Shown: positions 1 to 8,541, counted from the stretch's first letter. The stretch is 64,000 nucleotides of DNA from JAMWDF01 sp964645405 (GCA_964645405.1 CAZYCA010000029.1:1-64000), one strand, 5' to 3'. Notes: generated from the sequence alone by a model not told the origin. Numbers and translations: made by a program.

Positions 1-28
1 CCATCATCCCTTGTGTAATACCTCCAGC

Positions 29-439
29 TCACTTTCGCTTTTTCTCTCTTATCAATCCCGGTATTGGTAATAAGTTGTTTCTCTGATGTATCCTTAAATG
101 CCTCTCTATCTCTTCGTTTATCTTGTTCATCCTTGCCATCTGCTGGTTGTATACCTTATAGCAATGCGTAAACTTCTCTATCTGCTTCAGTTTTTCCTCC
201 GGTAAATACCTGTGACAAATCTTGTCCCCTTCCTGGTAAAATAAATAGTAAAATGGTCCATGAGGATAACCCCTCAGACATTTACAATTCCCTTTCTTAC
301 AGTATGTGTATTGACGCGTTATCCACACTGCCAGTTGTTTCCCTGTGTTCAGTAAATATGTCTCCACCAACTGCCGCTCTTTCCTCAATCTGTAAATCAC
401 CCTCTTTATCTCTTCCTCAGTCAAATTCTCTCTTTTCAT
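29..439 (-). CDS. DUF6788-like small Cys-rich protein
   Basis: A 136-residue protein with a charged helical N-terminus, a central Cys-rich motif (YCKKGNCKCLRGYPHGPFYY, about residues 46-65) and a second charged helical half. The motif CxxxxCxCxxGxPHGPYY followed by a basic, aromatic strand is typical of the DUF6788 family, a function-unknown group often found close to transposases. The Cys cluster could bind zinc and the basic tail could bind nucleic acid; both are inferences. The start is the ATG after a poor ribosome binding site. No transposase or terminal inverted repeat is visible inside the window, so a link to a mobile element cannot be shown here. Confidence 0.6.
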   Translation of the reverse strand: MKRENLTEEEIKRVIYRLRKERQLVETYLLNTGKQLAVWITRQYTYCKKGNCKCLRGYPHGPFYYLFYQEGDKICHRYLPEEKLKQIEKFTHCYKVYNQQMARMNKINEEIERHLRIHQRNNLLPIPGLIREKKRK

Positions 440-628
440 AAGTTGATATCCTTTACTTCATCTTAAGGTGATAACAAAAATAAAAAATGGCCTCAAACTT
501 CCTTTCTGGGTCAAGGCTGTATATTATAAGTGTACATAAATCAATAAATTAGGAAGGAAAATCCTTATGTCGGAATTTTAGTAAATAGGTTTTAAAAATG
601 CTGGAGCTAACCACCACACTCAAGGAAT

Positions 629-1864
629 TTAATTCCGGGGAACAAGGGAAAGAAGATTGCTGGCACAGACCTGGCTACCGTCTTTTTCCTGATTAATTAT
701 CTGGCTGGAATGTGATGCTTTCTCCGCAAAAGATTTATCCTTCAGGACTCTGGCAACTGCTTTTGTTAAAGTTAATTCGGAAAGTCTGTACCGGTCCAGG
801 CTTAAAGCTACACCTAACCTGACACAACGGACTGCATTGTCAAACTGGTCATGACAGAAAGGCAGGATAATCTGAGGCCGACCTGCCTTCAAAGCGTACC
901 CTACTGTATTGATACCACCATGATGGATGAGGAGACTGCACCGGTGAAAGATGGCTGGATAGGGTAAATAATCCCGGGTAAGGACATACGGAGCAGCAGA
1001 CAATTTCTCCAGTTCCGGTCCCACCAGAAGACAACGCAGAGAAAGGGATTGGCAAACTTTAGCTGCTTGCTGGTAGAGGTCCATGGCATGGAGACTGGCA
1101 GCCGAACCAAAAGTGACAATTACCGGGGGTGGACCGGACTGAAGAAAATTTTCTATCTCTCCGGGAAGCTGACGGCTGTCACCATCAGAACAGCAGAAAC
1201 CACAGATGACAGAGTGCGGTGGATCATCACTGGTGGCTGGCCGAAAGTGGGATGACCAGAGCCCTAAATTCAACTCCACCTGCCGGAGACATCTTTCCGC
1301 TATTTGCGGATGCCAGGTGATATTGAGTTTCTCGCAGAATTCTTTCAGGGAATAACTGCAATGGAGAAAGATTCTTTCTCTGAGGTGTTTGAAAAGCCCT
1401 CGGGAAAAGCCGGGGAAAGACCAGCCGCCAATGGATGTGTCCGCACTGGAAAGCCAGCCAGTCGGTGTGGTCATCAAGACTGCTGTCGGCAGACCTGCCT
1501 GATAGGCTGCCAGAAGGCTGCCCACAGAAAGAAAATGAGCAGCAAGAAAAACAGGATGGTATTTCTCTATCGCCTGCATGGTCACCCGGTAAAAATCTTC
1601 CACTGCTGGCAGTACAAATTCCTTCCAGACACTGACCGGTGCTGAACGGGAGGTAATAAACTGGGGGTTTTTCTTTATTTCTGCAAACAGGTCCACGGGC
1701 TGGCCTGCACCTATAAACTGTAATCCTGTAGCCACTGTTTTCTCCTGGTAGTATGGATGGGTGATGAGGAAAACATTTACTCCAGATGCACGCAGAGCCT
1801 GACCAACAGAAAGCAGCGGATGAAAATCACCTAAGGAGCCCACTGTAACCAGAAGAACATTCAT
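629..1864 (-). CDS. Family 1 (UGT/MGT-like) glycosyltransferase
   Basis: A 411-residue GT-B glycosyltransferase. The N-terminal Rossmann half opens with MNVLLVTVGSLGDFHPLLS, the usual start of the sterol glucosyltransferase/macrolide glycosyltransferase group (GT1). The C-terminal half has the nucleotide-sugar binding signature HHGGINTVGYALKAGRP followed by PFCHDQFDNA (about residues 315-345). Such enzymes move a sugar from a UDP- or dTDP-sugar to a lipid or small-molecule acceptor in the cytoplasm. The acceptor cannot be told from sequence. A clear AAGGAG ribosome binding site precedes the ATG, 3 bases after the stop of the small membrane protein upstream, so it is the last gene of the minus-strand run that includes dxs. 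Confidence 0.85.
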   Translation of the reverse strand: MNVLLVTVGSLGDFHPLLSVGQALRASGVNVFLITHPYYQEKTVATGLQFIGAGQPVDLFAEIKKNPQFITSRSAPVSVWKEFVLPAVEDFYRVTMQAIEKYHPVFLAAHFLSVGSLLAAYQAGLPTAVLMTTPTGWLSSADTSIGGWSFPGFSRGLFKHLRERIFLHCSYSLKEFCEKLNITWHPQIAERCLRQVELNLGLWSSHFRPATSDDPPHSVICGFCCSDGDSRQLPGEIENFLQSGPPPVIVTFGSAASLHAMDLYQQAAKVCQSLSLRCLLVGPELEKLSAAPYVLTRDYLPYPAIFHRCSLLIHHGGINTVGYALKAGRPQIILPFCHDQFDNAVRCVRLGVALSLDRYRLSELTLTKAVARVLKDKSFAEKASHSSQIINQEKDGSQVCASNLLSLVPRN

Positions 1865-1867
1865 AAA

Positions 1868-2164
1868 TCAGCTCCTTATCCTGCTGGAAACAACCAGCAA
1901 GAAACAAAGAAGCATAAGCAGCCCAAAAAGGAAAAACGGAAGAAAACAATCAAGGCCAACTATACCAAAAAAATTTCTTGATATTTCCCTGGCAGCCCAC
2001 CCTACCATAACTGCCCCGAAAAAAATCAATGCCAGCCAGATCCTTCTTCTGCTGGTAGTGATTTCTTTTTCCCTCCAGGAATAAAGTTTAGCCTGTAAAA
2101 GAGCACTTTGCACCTGCAGAATTTTCCCTTTTTCCCTTTCTTTGCGGTTACCTTTTTTTACCAT
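1868..2164 (-). CDS. Small membrane protein with two TM segments
   Basis: A 98-residue protein with a basic N-terminal half and two hydrophobic helices at about residues 42-58 and 72-92. I do not recognise the family. I chose the ATG at 2164 because a strong GGAGG lies 5 bases upstream; a longer reading frame in the same phase would run deep into the radical SAM gene. It overlaps the end of that gene by 17 bases and sits 3 bases before the glycosyltransferase, so it is cotranscribed with both. A membrane-anchoring or partner role for the glycosyltransferase is possible but only inferred from position. Confidence 0.6.
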   Translation of the reverse strand: MVKKGNRKEREKGKILQVQSALLQAKLYSWREKEITTSRRRIWLALIFFGAVMVGWAAREISRNFFGIVGLDCFLPFFLFGLLMLLCFLLVVSSRIRS

Positions 2165-2738
2165 TAAATCCTCCGGAGAGGAAAAATGGGTCAATCCCGG
2201 TGGAGATAATTTTCCCTTCTGGCGTGATGAGAACTTCTGCTTCCGGGACTTTCTGAAAGTCTTCCTGTTTATACCTTTCTGTAAGAAAGTGGAAGGTTTT
2301 ATTGGCAGAACCCTGAAGAGATTTTGCCAGTCTTTGATTGTCCTGGTAACGGCCAGCAATGATGACATCAACCAGGGGAAAAAGGATGCTGCTTTCTTTC
2401 ATCTCTGTTACTTCTGACCAGGTGTAACCCGTGAAAAGAATAACAGACAACCTGGTTTTTTCACGGAAAAGTTGAAGAATTTTAATCAGGGGCTTGATCT
2501 GCTGAAGAGGCTCTCCTCCGCTGATGGTTACTCCTTCTATTTTCCCTTCCAGTCTGGCTATCTTTCGGAAAAGAATCTCTGGCCGGATTAGCTGACCAGC
2601 TTCTTGCGGATGGGTCTCCGGGTTATAACATCCAGGGCACTTCAGGGTACAACCCTGAACCCAGATAACTGCCCGGCACCCGGGACCGTTTGCCTGGCTG
2701 AAAGGAACCCAGGAATGTATGCGCAGAAAATCAGCCAT
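2148..2738 (-). CDS. NrdG/PflA-like radical SAM activating protein
   Basis: A 196-residue protein with the radical SAM 4Fe-4S motif CxxxCxxC (C30, C34, C37 in QGCTLKCPGC) and the SAM-binding ISGGEPL motif. Its short length and the FTGYTW stretch match the NrdG-like group that makes glycyl radicals on class III ribonucleotide reductase or related enzymes; the extra ferredoxin domain of many lyase activases is absent. The ATG at 2738 forms a TGATG overlap with the dxs stop, so this start is preferred over a GTG/ATG 15 bases upstream. No nrdD is in the window. It could activate the glycyl radical enzyme at 11710-13872, but the genes are 9 kb apart and divergent. Confidence 0.8.
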   Translation of the reverse strand: MADFLRIHSWVPFSQANGPGCRAVIWVQGCTLKCPGCYNPETHPQEAGQLIRPEILFRKIARLEGKIEGVTISGGEPLQQIKPLIKILQLFREKTRLSVILFTGYTWSEVTEMKESSILFPLVDVIIAGRYQDNQRLAKSLQGSANKTFHFLTERYKQEDFQKVPEAEVLITPEGKIISTGIDPFFLSGGFNGKKR

Positions 2739-4588
2739 CAGCCACCCTGGCAAGAAGAAAGGTACTGACGTACTGCCTGTTCAATACCAGAACCAGAAAG
2801 GCCAAAGTCCTCTAAAATTTTTTGCCTCTCTCCATGCCTGATAAACGTGTCCGGTAAACCACAAACCAGCACAGGCTGGCAAATATTTTTTTCAGAAAGG
2901 TGCTCCAGGACTGCTGCTCCAAAACCACCGAGTCTGGAGTTTTCTTCCACTGTGACTACCAGCTGGTATCTCCTGGTGAGAAGATTGGTAAGTTTTTGAC
3001 TGAGGGGTTTAACCTGGTCCACAGCGCAGGCAGCTGCTGGAAGACCTGATTGCTGTAATAAACTACAGGCAGCAAAGGCTGGTTCTGCCATACTTCCCAC
3101 TCCCAGGATGAGAATAGAACACTGCTGGAGGTCACCTGTAGAGGGAGCAAGACTGGCAGGTAGATAAGTTCGGGGATACCGTAAAGCACAAGGGACGTTT
3201 TCTCTCAGGCAAAACCGCAGCCAGTTTTCGAGATTTTCCAGACTGTAAGGAGCCAGAATCTTCAATCCCGGGATGGTGCGCAGATACGAAAGGTCAAATA
3301 TTCCCTGGTGGGTAGTTCCATCTTCTCCCACTACCCCGGCTCTATCTACCAGAAAGACTACAGGTAAACCCTGCAGGCAAACATCGTGTAGAATCTGGTC
3401 GTAAGCACGTTGCAGGAAGGTACTGTAGATAGCCACCACAGGTCTTAAACCAGCCCGGGCTATGCCACTGGCTAAACTGACACAATGGCTTTCCGCAATA
3501 CCAACATCAAAAAACCTTTCCGGGAAGTTTCGGGCAAAAGATTCCAGTTCCAGTCCCTTCTCCATGGCTGCCGTGAGAACCACCAGTTTTTTTTCCTGAC
3601 TGGCTAAATCTTCCAGAACCCTGGCTACTCTTGTGGCAGGAGCTGGTCCGTTAATGGAAAGTCCCTTTCCGGTTTTTACCTCAAACGGGCCCGTCCCATG
3701 AAAATCTTCTGGTTTTTCCTCAGCCAGGGGATAACCCTTACCTTTTTTAGTAACAACATGAAGCAGCACCGGTTCTCTCACCTGTTTCAGATTAGTGAGG
3801 ATTTCCAGAAGTTGCTGGAAGTCATGTCCGTCAATCGGTCCCAGGTAACGCAGGCCTAACTTCTCAAAAAGAATCCCGGGAAGCAGCAGGTCCTTTGTTC
3901 TAATCTCCAGTTCTTCTGCCAGACGGAGCAGGTCATCGCCGATGCTGGGAATCCGTTTTACCCACTGACGCAGTTCTTCCTTCTGCCGAATAACCCTGGG
4001 AGAAGTTACTATCCTGGTTAAATAATAGGATAAAGCTCCTCTGGTTGGCGAAATGGACATTTTGTTGTCATTAAGAATAATCAGCAACCGCTTTCTTAAG
4101 CCACCAAGAAAGTTTAAACCTTCCAGGGTTAAGCCGTTGGTAAGAGAACCATCACCAATGACAGCAACAGTATAGCTGTTGTCACCTGTTATTTCTTCTC
4201 CCAGACGCAATCCTGTCGCTTGAGAAACAGCCGTGCCTGCATGACCTGTAACAAAGGTATCCGCTGGACTCTCTTTGGGGTCGGGAAAACCACTCAACCC
4301 ATTTTCTTTTCTTAAGGTAGGGAAAAGATTTTTGCGGCCAGTAAGAATTTTATGTACATAGCACTGATGACCCACATCAAAAATCAATTTATCCGGAGGA
4401 ATGGTAAAGATACGGTGCAGGGCAATAGTTAACTCTACCACACCAAGGTTGGAAGCCAGATGTCCACCGTTTTTGCTTACCACCTCAATAATTAATTTCC
4501 TGATTTCTTCAGCCAGTTCTGCCAGCTGAGGGAGAGAAATTTCTCGCAAAAGTTGCGGCTTTTCAGAAATTTCATCCAGGAGGGACAT
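2738..4588 (-). CDS. dxs: 1-deoxy-D-xylulose-5-phosphate synthase
   Basis: A 616-residue thiamine diphosphate enzyme that condenses pyruvate and glyceraldehyde 3-phosphate, the entry step of the MEP isoprenoid pathway. Seen in the sequence: the N-terminal DVGHQCYVHKILTGR block, the ThDP/metal motif GDGSLTNG with NDNKMSISP some 30 residues later, the transketolase pyrimidine-binding block (VGIAESHCVSLASGIA, DRAGVVGEDGTTHQG) and a transketolase C-terminal domain. Length is normal. It lies 7 bases after the TPR lipoprotein gene and overlaps the next gene by TGATG, so it is inside a minus-strand operon. Confidence 0.97.
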   Translation of the reverse strand: MSLLDEISEKPQLLREISLPQLAELAEEIRKLIIEVVSKNGGHLASNLGVVELTIALHRIFTIPPDKLIFDVGHQCYVHKILTGRKNLFPTLRKENGLSGFPDPKESPADTFVTGHAGTAVSQATGLRLGEEITGDNSYTVAVIGDGSLTNGLTLEGLNFLGGLRKRLLIILNDNKMSISPTRGALSYYLTRIVTSPRVIRQKEELRQWVKRIPSIGDDLLRLAEELEIRTKDLLLPGILFEKLGLRYLGPIDGHDFQQLLEILTNLKQVREPVLLHVVTKKGKGYPLAEEKPEDFHGTGPFEVKTGKGLSINGPAPATRVARVLEDLASQEKKLVVLTAAMEKGLELESFARNFPERFFDVGIAESHCVSLASGIARAGLRPVVAIYSTFLQRAYDQILHDVCLQGLPVVFLVDRAGVVGEDGTTHQGIFDLSYLRTIPGLKILAPYSLENLENWLRFCLRENVPCALRYPRTYLPASLAPSTGDLQQCSILILGVGSMAEPAFAACSLLQQSGLPAAACAVDQVKPLSQKLTNLLTRRYQLVVTVEENSRLGGFGAAVLEHLSEKNICQPVLVCGLPDTFIRHGERQKILEDFGLSGSGIEQAVRQYLSSCQGG

Positions 4589-4595
4589 CGTACCT

Positions 4596-5966
4596 TCAAT
4601 ATTTTTTCTTTCTTAACTTCTGCATAACTTCCTGCAGGTTTCTGGCAACCTCACCATTGTATTTCAACTCCAGAGATTTTGACCACCAGAGTATGGCTTT
4701 TTCATATTCATTTTTTTTCAGGTAGAGATGTCCGAGGTGCTCAAAAATCTCCGCATCCTTCTCCAGTAAGGAGGCTTTAAGAAGCAATTTTTCCGCCTTT
4801 CTGTATTGCCCCATTAAGTAATACGCCCAGCCCAGACTGTCCAGAAAGGCTCCGTTTTCCGGTTCCAGCTGGCAGGCTTTCTTTATGAGGGAAAAGGCTT
4901 CTTTCAACTTCTCCGGGGATAAATCCTTCTTCAGAAGATAGGAGTAACCCAGGTAGTTCAGCGCCATAGCGTTATGTGGTTTCAGTTCTATTGCCCTTTT
5001 CATGGATTGTTCCATCCTGTCAGGGTCTTTCATCCTGTCATAGACGATACCCAGGGAGAAATGAATCTGGCTGGTTTCTTCTATTTCCAGAGCTTTTTTC
5101 AAATACTCCTCAGCCTTTTGATACTGATTTTCTTCCAGGGCGAGAGAACCCAGGGCATGATAAAATTCTACCTGCTGGACACCATTTTTCAGCCCTTCCT
5201 CCAGAATGTGTTTCACACCTTCCAGATCATTCCTGCGGGCATAGATTCCCTGAAGGAGAAGGTAAGGGAGGTGATTCTTAGGATTGGCCTGGATAAGACG
5301 ACGGTAAAGTGATTCTGCTTCTGCCACCCGGTTGCTCCTTTCGTAAAGCAAACCTAATGCCATGGCTGCCTTATAAAACGAGGGAGAAAGTTCCAGTGCC
5401 CTCTTGAATTCTTTTTCTGCTTCCTCATCCTTTCCGACCTTCTCCAGGATTGTGGCATAGTTAAAATGGAAAAGGGGATTGCGCCTATTCTCTTCAATCA
5501 AAAACTGATAATGTTTCACTGCTTCCTGATATCTGCCAGAACCTACCAGTAAATCACAAAGTACCATGCGCAAAGAAGTGGCAGAAGGACTGAGCTGTAA
5601 ACCTTTTTCTAAACAGGAAATGGCTTGCTGGTTTTTCTGCTGGTGGAAATAAACAATTCCCAGTCCAAACCAGGCATCCGCATTTTTCTCGTCAATAGTT
5701 AGAGCCTTCTTAAAATGTGTCTCCGCTGTTTTCAGGTCCCTGGTTTTCAAAGACATCTGGCCTAGCTTCACATAAATGTAACTGACATCAGCGCCTCTGG
5801 TAATGGCTTTCTGGAAGGCAGAAGTTGCCAGCTCTGCCTGGGACTGGTTTTCATAGAGAAGTCCCTGGACATAAAGTTTCAAAGCTGTATCCTTCTGCGT
5901 TATCTGGACCTGGCTACAACCACCCAGCAGCAGCAGTAACGGCAGTACCAGGAGTGTACGTTTCAT
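4596..5966 (-). CDS. TPR-repeat lipoprotein
   Basis: A 456-residue protein with a lipoprotein signal peptide (MKRTLLVLPLLLLLGGCSQ; lipobox LGGC, Cys17) followed by about eleven tetratricopeptide repeats that fill the rest of the chain (many A-x-x-x-L-G and Y-x-x-A-x-x-x-x-x-K-A-L patterns). Such proteins are scaffolds for complexes at the inner or outer membrane, for example in cell-envelope assembly or protein secretion. No catalytic domain is present. The start follows the stop of the COX24-like miniprotein by about 14 bases, with AGGG as ribosome binding site. Confidence 0.88.
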   Translation of the reverse strand: MKRTLLVLPLLLLLGGCSQVQITQKDTALKLYVQGLLYENQSQAELATSAFQKAITRGADVSYIYVKLGQMSLKTRDLKTAETHFKKALTIDEKNADAWFGLGIVYFHQQKNQQAISCLEKGLQLSPSATSLRMVLCDLLVGSGRYQEAVKHYQFLIEENRRNPLFHFNYATILEKVGKDEEAEKEFKRALELSPSFYKAAMALGLLYERSNRVAEAESLYRRLIQANPKNHLPYLLLQGIYARRNDLEGVKHILEEGLKNGVQQVEFYHALGSLALEENQYQKAEEYLKKALEIEETSQIHFSLGIVYDRMKDPDRMEQSMKRAIELKPHNAMALNYLGYSYLLKKDLSPEKLKEAFSLIKKACQLEPENGAFLDSLGWAYYLMGQYRKAEKLLLKASLLEKDAEIFEHLGHLYLKKNEYEKAILWWSKSLELKYNGEVARNLQEVMQKLRKKKY

Positions 5967-5980
5967 CCGGATTTTCCCTA

Positions 5981-6076
5981 TTATCTTTTTCTCTTCTTAT
6001 GGCGCAAGGCTCTTCGTCTTTTTTTCCTCTTATGTGTTTTCACCTTGCGCAGCTTTCTTTTTCTTCCACAAGGCAT
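5981..6076 (-). CDS. AURKAIP1/COX24-domain ribosomal miniprotein
   Basis: A 31-residue, extremely basic protein that starts MPCGRKRKLRKVKTHKRKKR and ends with a second Arg/Lys block. The pattern MPxGxKRKxxKxxTHKRKKRxRxxRHKKK is that of the AURKAIP1/COX24-domain proteins, small ribosomal subunit proteins of bacteria such as Bacteroidota (related to bS22/mS38). It has a GGAG ribosome binding site before the ATG at 6076. It sits between hisG and the TPR lipoprotein gene on the same strand. It is short enough to be missed by most gene finders. The family match is from recall of the consensus, not from a search. Confidence 0.8.
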   Translation of the reverse strand: MPCGRKRKLRKVKTHKRKKRRRALRHKKRKR

Positions 6077-6097
6077 CGCCTCTCCTTTTTCCAGATA

Positions 6098-6985
6098 TTA
6101 GTAAATCACCTTATGCAACGGGTATTCCACAATCCCCTGAGCACCTAATTTTTTAAGCTGGGGAATAAGGCTTTTTGCCTGGTTCCGGTCAACAATGGTT
6201 TCCAGGGCACACCAGTCCGGGTCAGTCAGTTGGGAAACAGTAGGTTTCTTCATGGCTGGCAGAACTTTTAGAAGACGCTCCAGGTTTCTTTTCTCCACAT
6301 TCATCTTCAAACCAACTTTCCTTTCACCCACTAAAGCTCCTTCCAGAAGAAGAGCCAGGTTTTCTATCTTTTCCTTTTTCCATTTTGTCTGCCATGCCTT
6401 ATGATTGGCAATGAGCCTGGGTGTGGATTCCATCACCACATCCACTATCCGCAGATGATGAGAAAAAAGAGTGGAGCCAGTTTCTGTAATCTCCACAATA
6501 GCGTCTACCAGCTGCCCGGCTTTAATTTCGGTAGCCCCGTAAGAAAATTCTACTTCCGCCTTTACACCATGCTTTCTTAAATAGTTTCTGGTGACATGTA
6601 CCAGTTCTGTAGCAATCCTTTTCCCTGAGAGGTCCCGGACTGATTTCACAGGAGAATCCTCCGGGACAGCCAGAACTATTTTTACCGGACGTAATCCCTG
6701 CTTGGCATAAATTAGCTCACAGACTTCCACTACACTGGCTCCGTTTTCCATAATCCAGTCTTTACCGGAAATACCAACGTCAAAAGCACCCATCTCCACA
6801 TACCGGGGAATCTCCTGTGCCCGGAGCATCACCGCCTCAATCTCCGGGTCATCAATGGAGATAAAGTAACTGCGGGAAATAGCTGAAATTTCAAACCCTG
6901 CATGACGGAAAAGAACAAAAGTGGCTTCCTGAAGAGAACCTTTAGGCAGGACCAGTTTAAGTTTCTGCTGCTTGAGTGATTTCAC
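6098..6985 (-). CDS. hisG: ATP phosphoribosyltransferase, long form
   Basis: A 295-residue HisG, first enzyme of histidine synthesis, joining ATP and PRPP. The N-terminal catalytic domains show VLPKGSLQEATFVLFRHAGF and the GISGKDWI block; the PRPP-binding region is VEITETGSTL. The C-terminal extension of about 80 residues (VGLKMNVEKRNLERLLKVLPA onward) is the ACT-like regulatory domain of the long, HisZ-independent form. The start is a GTG at 6985 that overlaps the end of accA by 29 bases, with a GGGGG stretch upstream. No other his genes are nearby, so the pathway is dispersed. Confidence 0.95.
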   Translation of the reverse strand: MKSLKQQKLKLVLPKGSLQEATFVLFRHAGFEISAISRSYFISIDDPEIEAVMLRAQEIPRYVEMGAFDVGISGKDWIMENGASVVEVCELIYAKQGLRPVKIVLAVPEDSPVKSVRDLSGKRIATELVHVTRNYLRKHGVKAEVEFSYGATEIKAGQLVDAIVEITETGSTLFSHHLRIVDVVMESTPRLIANHKAWQTKWKKEKIENLALLLEGALVGERKVGLKMNVEKRNLERLLKVLPAMKKPTVSQLTDPDWCALETIVDRNQAKSLIPQLKKLGAQGIVEYPLHKVIY

Positions 6986-7934
6986 GGAAAACCCCCATTT
7001 TCCTATATTTCTGATACCTCAATGCCACCAGTTCATCCAGACTGAATGTTTTTAAATCAGTCAGATGTCTGCGCAGTACTTTAGCCAGAATTTCTGCTGC
7101 TTTAGCCGGGTCCCGGTGGGCTCCTCCTGGTGGCTCCGGTACAACTTCGTCAATGATGCCTAACTCCAGAAGCTCGGTAGCTGTAAGTTTCAAGGCCCTG
7201 GCTGCTTCTTCTGTGGCTTGCTGGTTCTTCCAGAGGATGGAGGCGCAGCCTTCTGGCGAAATCACTGAGTAGATGGCATACTCCTGCATAAGAACCCTGT
7301 CTCCTACTCCAATACCAAGAGCTCCTCCGCTTCCCCCTTCTCCGATAATCGCCACCAAAATTGGTGTTTTCAAACCAGCCATTTTCTCCAGGTTTTCAGC
7401 AATCGCCAGAGCCTGTCCCCTCTCTTCAGCAGCCATATCCGGGTGAGCGCCGGGAGTATCAATCAATGAGATAACTGGAAGATGCAGCCTTTCTGCCAGA
7501 ACCATCATGCGTCTAGCTTTGCGGTAGCCTTCCGGGTGAGCCATCCCGAACTTTCTCTCCAGATTCTCTTTGGTATCAGCTCCTTTCTGCTGGCCAATGA
7601 CGACCACAGAAGTACCTTCCAGTTTAGCCAGTCCGGTGACCATAGCCGGGTCGTCTCCACATACCCGGTCTCCATGCAGCTCAATGAATTCTTCAAAAAT
7701 TTTCCTGATGTAGTCCAGGGTATGCGGCCGGTTTGGATGTCGGGCTATCTGCACTTTTTGCCAGGGTGTAAGGTTGGAAAAAATCTGTCTGGTTGTCTCC
7801 GCCAGTTTCTGCTGCAGTCGTATTATCTCTGCCTGGTCATCTTGCAGGGATTGCTGTTTCCTTGCCTGAAGTTGGTTTAACTGTTTTTCTATTTCCTCTA
7901 AGGGTTTTTCAAAGGGCAGGTATTTTCTTTCCAT
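6957..7934 (-). CDS. accA: Acetyl-CoA carboxylase carboxyltransferase subunit alpha
   Basis: A 325-residue alpha subunit of the carboxyltransferase that moves CO2 from carboxybiotin to acetyl-CoA for fatty acid synthesis. Seen: the coiled N-terminus with EKPLEEIEKQLNQL, the ARHPNRPHTLDYI block, HGDRVCGDDPAMVTG, and the crotonase-fold signature IGEGGSGGALGIGVGD followed by SVISPEGCASILWK. Length is normal. GAGG precedes the ATG. It is 7 bases downstream of gatC. Its partner accD lies far away at 59917-60753 on the other strand. Confidence 0.97.
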   Translation of the reverse strand: MERKYLPFEKPLEEIEKQLNQLQARKQQSLQDDQAEIIRLQQKLAETTRQIFSNLTPWQKVQIARHPNRPHTLDYIRKIFEEFIELHGDRVCGDDPAMVTGLAKLEGTSVVVIGQQKGADTKENLERKFGMAHPEGYRKARRMMVLAERLHLPVISLIDTPGAHPDMAAEERGQALAIAENLEKMAGLKTPILVAIIGEGGSGGALGIGVGDRVLMQEYAIYSVISPEGCASILWKNQQATEEAARALKLTATELLELGIIDEVVPEPPGGAHRDPAKAAEILAKVLRRHLTDLKTFSLDELVALRYQKYRKMGVFREITQAAET

Positions 7935-7941
7935 AGTAGCC

Positions 7942-8229
7942 TCAGATTACCCTGGGAACCTGGAAAAAATTCTCTTTTTTTTCTGGTGCGTTTTTCAGAG
8001 CATCTTCCACAGTAAGAGATGTTTCCACCTTATCCTGCCGCCAGACATTAACCATGGGCAAAACATGGTAGGTTGGCTCCACACCTTCTGTATCAATCTC
8101 CTTCAACTGAGAAACATACTCTAAAATTCTTTCCAGGTCTTTTTCCAGACTGGCTGCTTCTTCCTGGGTCAAAGCAATCCTGGCAAGCCGGGAAAGATAC
8201 TCCACCGGAGTTGTATTTTTCTCCTCCAT
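7942..8229 (-). CDS. gatC: Asp-tRNA(Asn)/Glu-tRNA(Gln) amidotransferase subunit C
   Basis: A 95-residue GatC, the small subunit that holds GatA and GatB together in the amidation of misacylated tRNAs. The family pattern VxYLxxLARIALTxEE is at residues 9-24 and the EPTYHVLPMVNVWRQDKV stretch follows later. I prefer the ATG at 8229 because it gives the family's usual N-terminus; an in-frame ATG at 8283 would add 18 unconserved residues, and neither has a good ribosome binding site (a GGAGGA sits 23 bases before the chosen ATG). gatA and gatB are not in the window. It is the first gene of the minus-strand run down to 629. Confidence 0.9.
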   Translation of the reverse strand: MEEKNTTPVEYLSRLARIALTQEEAASLEKDLERILEYVSQLKEIDTEGVEPTYHVLPMVNVWRQDKVETSLTVEDALKNAPEKKENFFQVPRVI

Positions 8230-8541
8230 AGTAATAGTGTAGCCGGAATCTATTCCTCCGTCAACCAGAAAAGCTTTTTCCATTTAAGGAATGGTAGTAA
8301 CTGATGAAAATTTTTCTTTTCAGGGTGAACTTAACTGATAGTAAACCCCTCTGAGAATGAAACTTTGTTCTGAATCTTCTTGTCTCTGGCAAAGGGATAC
8401 CTTTTCTCCTCTTCCTACCTTTTTCAGGGGCACACAGCCGGGATTTTAAAATTCCCCCTTGCTTTTTTCCGGAAAGAATTTTATGAGCGGATAACTTTGT
8501 GGTATCCTTATTTTTGAAACTTTCCAACATACCCGGGAAAA
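8230..8541. other. Divergent intergenic region, gatC / Fe-S protein
   Basis: About 310 bases between two divergently transcribed genes. It must hold promoters in both directions. Rightward, TGGTATCCT at 8500-8508 resembles an extended -10 some 33 bases before the Fe-S gene start. Leftward, a TACTAT stands about 60 bases before the longer gatC start. Neither has a good -35. An 89-codon frame on the minus strand here looks non-coding: no ribosome binding site and no recognisable pattern. No stem-loop, riboswitch or tRNA was recognised. Confidence 0.4.

Noticed and set aside
319..327. Perfect DnaA box TTATCCACA as an origin element
   Set aside because: It lies inside the DUF6788-like coding region; equal 9-mers also occur inside cysS (16816-16824) and the mutase gene (41122-41130), so single copies in genes are not informative.
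551..563. Short inverted repeat AAGGA-AAA-TCCTT as a terminator
   Set aside because: Only five weak base pairs and no T-run downstream of either flanking gene.
4974..5312. Two overlapping plus-strand frames of about 100 codons opposite the TPR gene
   Set aside because: Shadows of the repeated TPR coding pattern; no start signals.
8261..8530. 89-codon minus-strand frame in the gatC / Fe-S protein spacer
   Set aside because: Overlaps the promoter region of the divergent gene, has no ribosome binding site and a composition unlike its neighbours.
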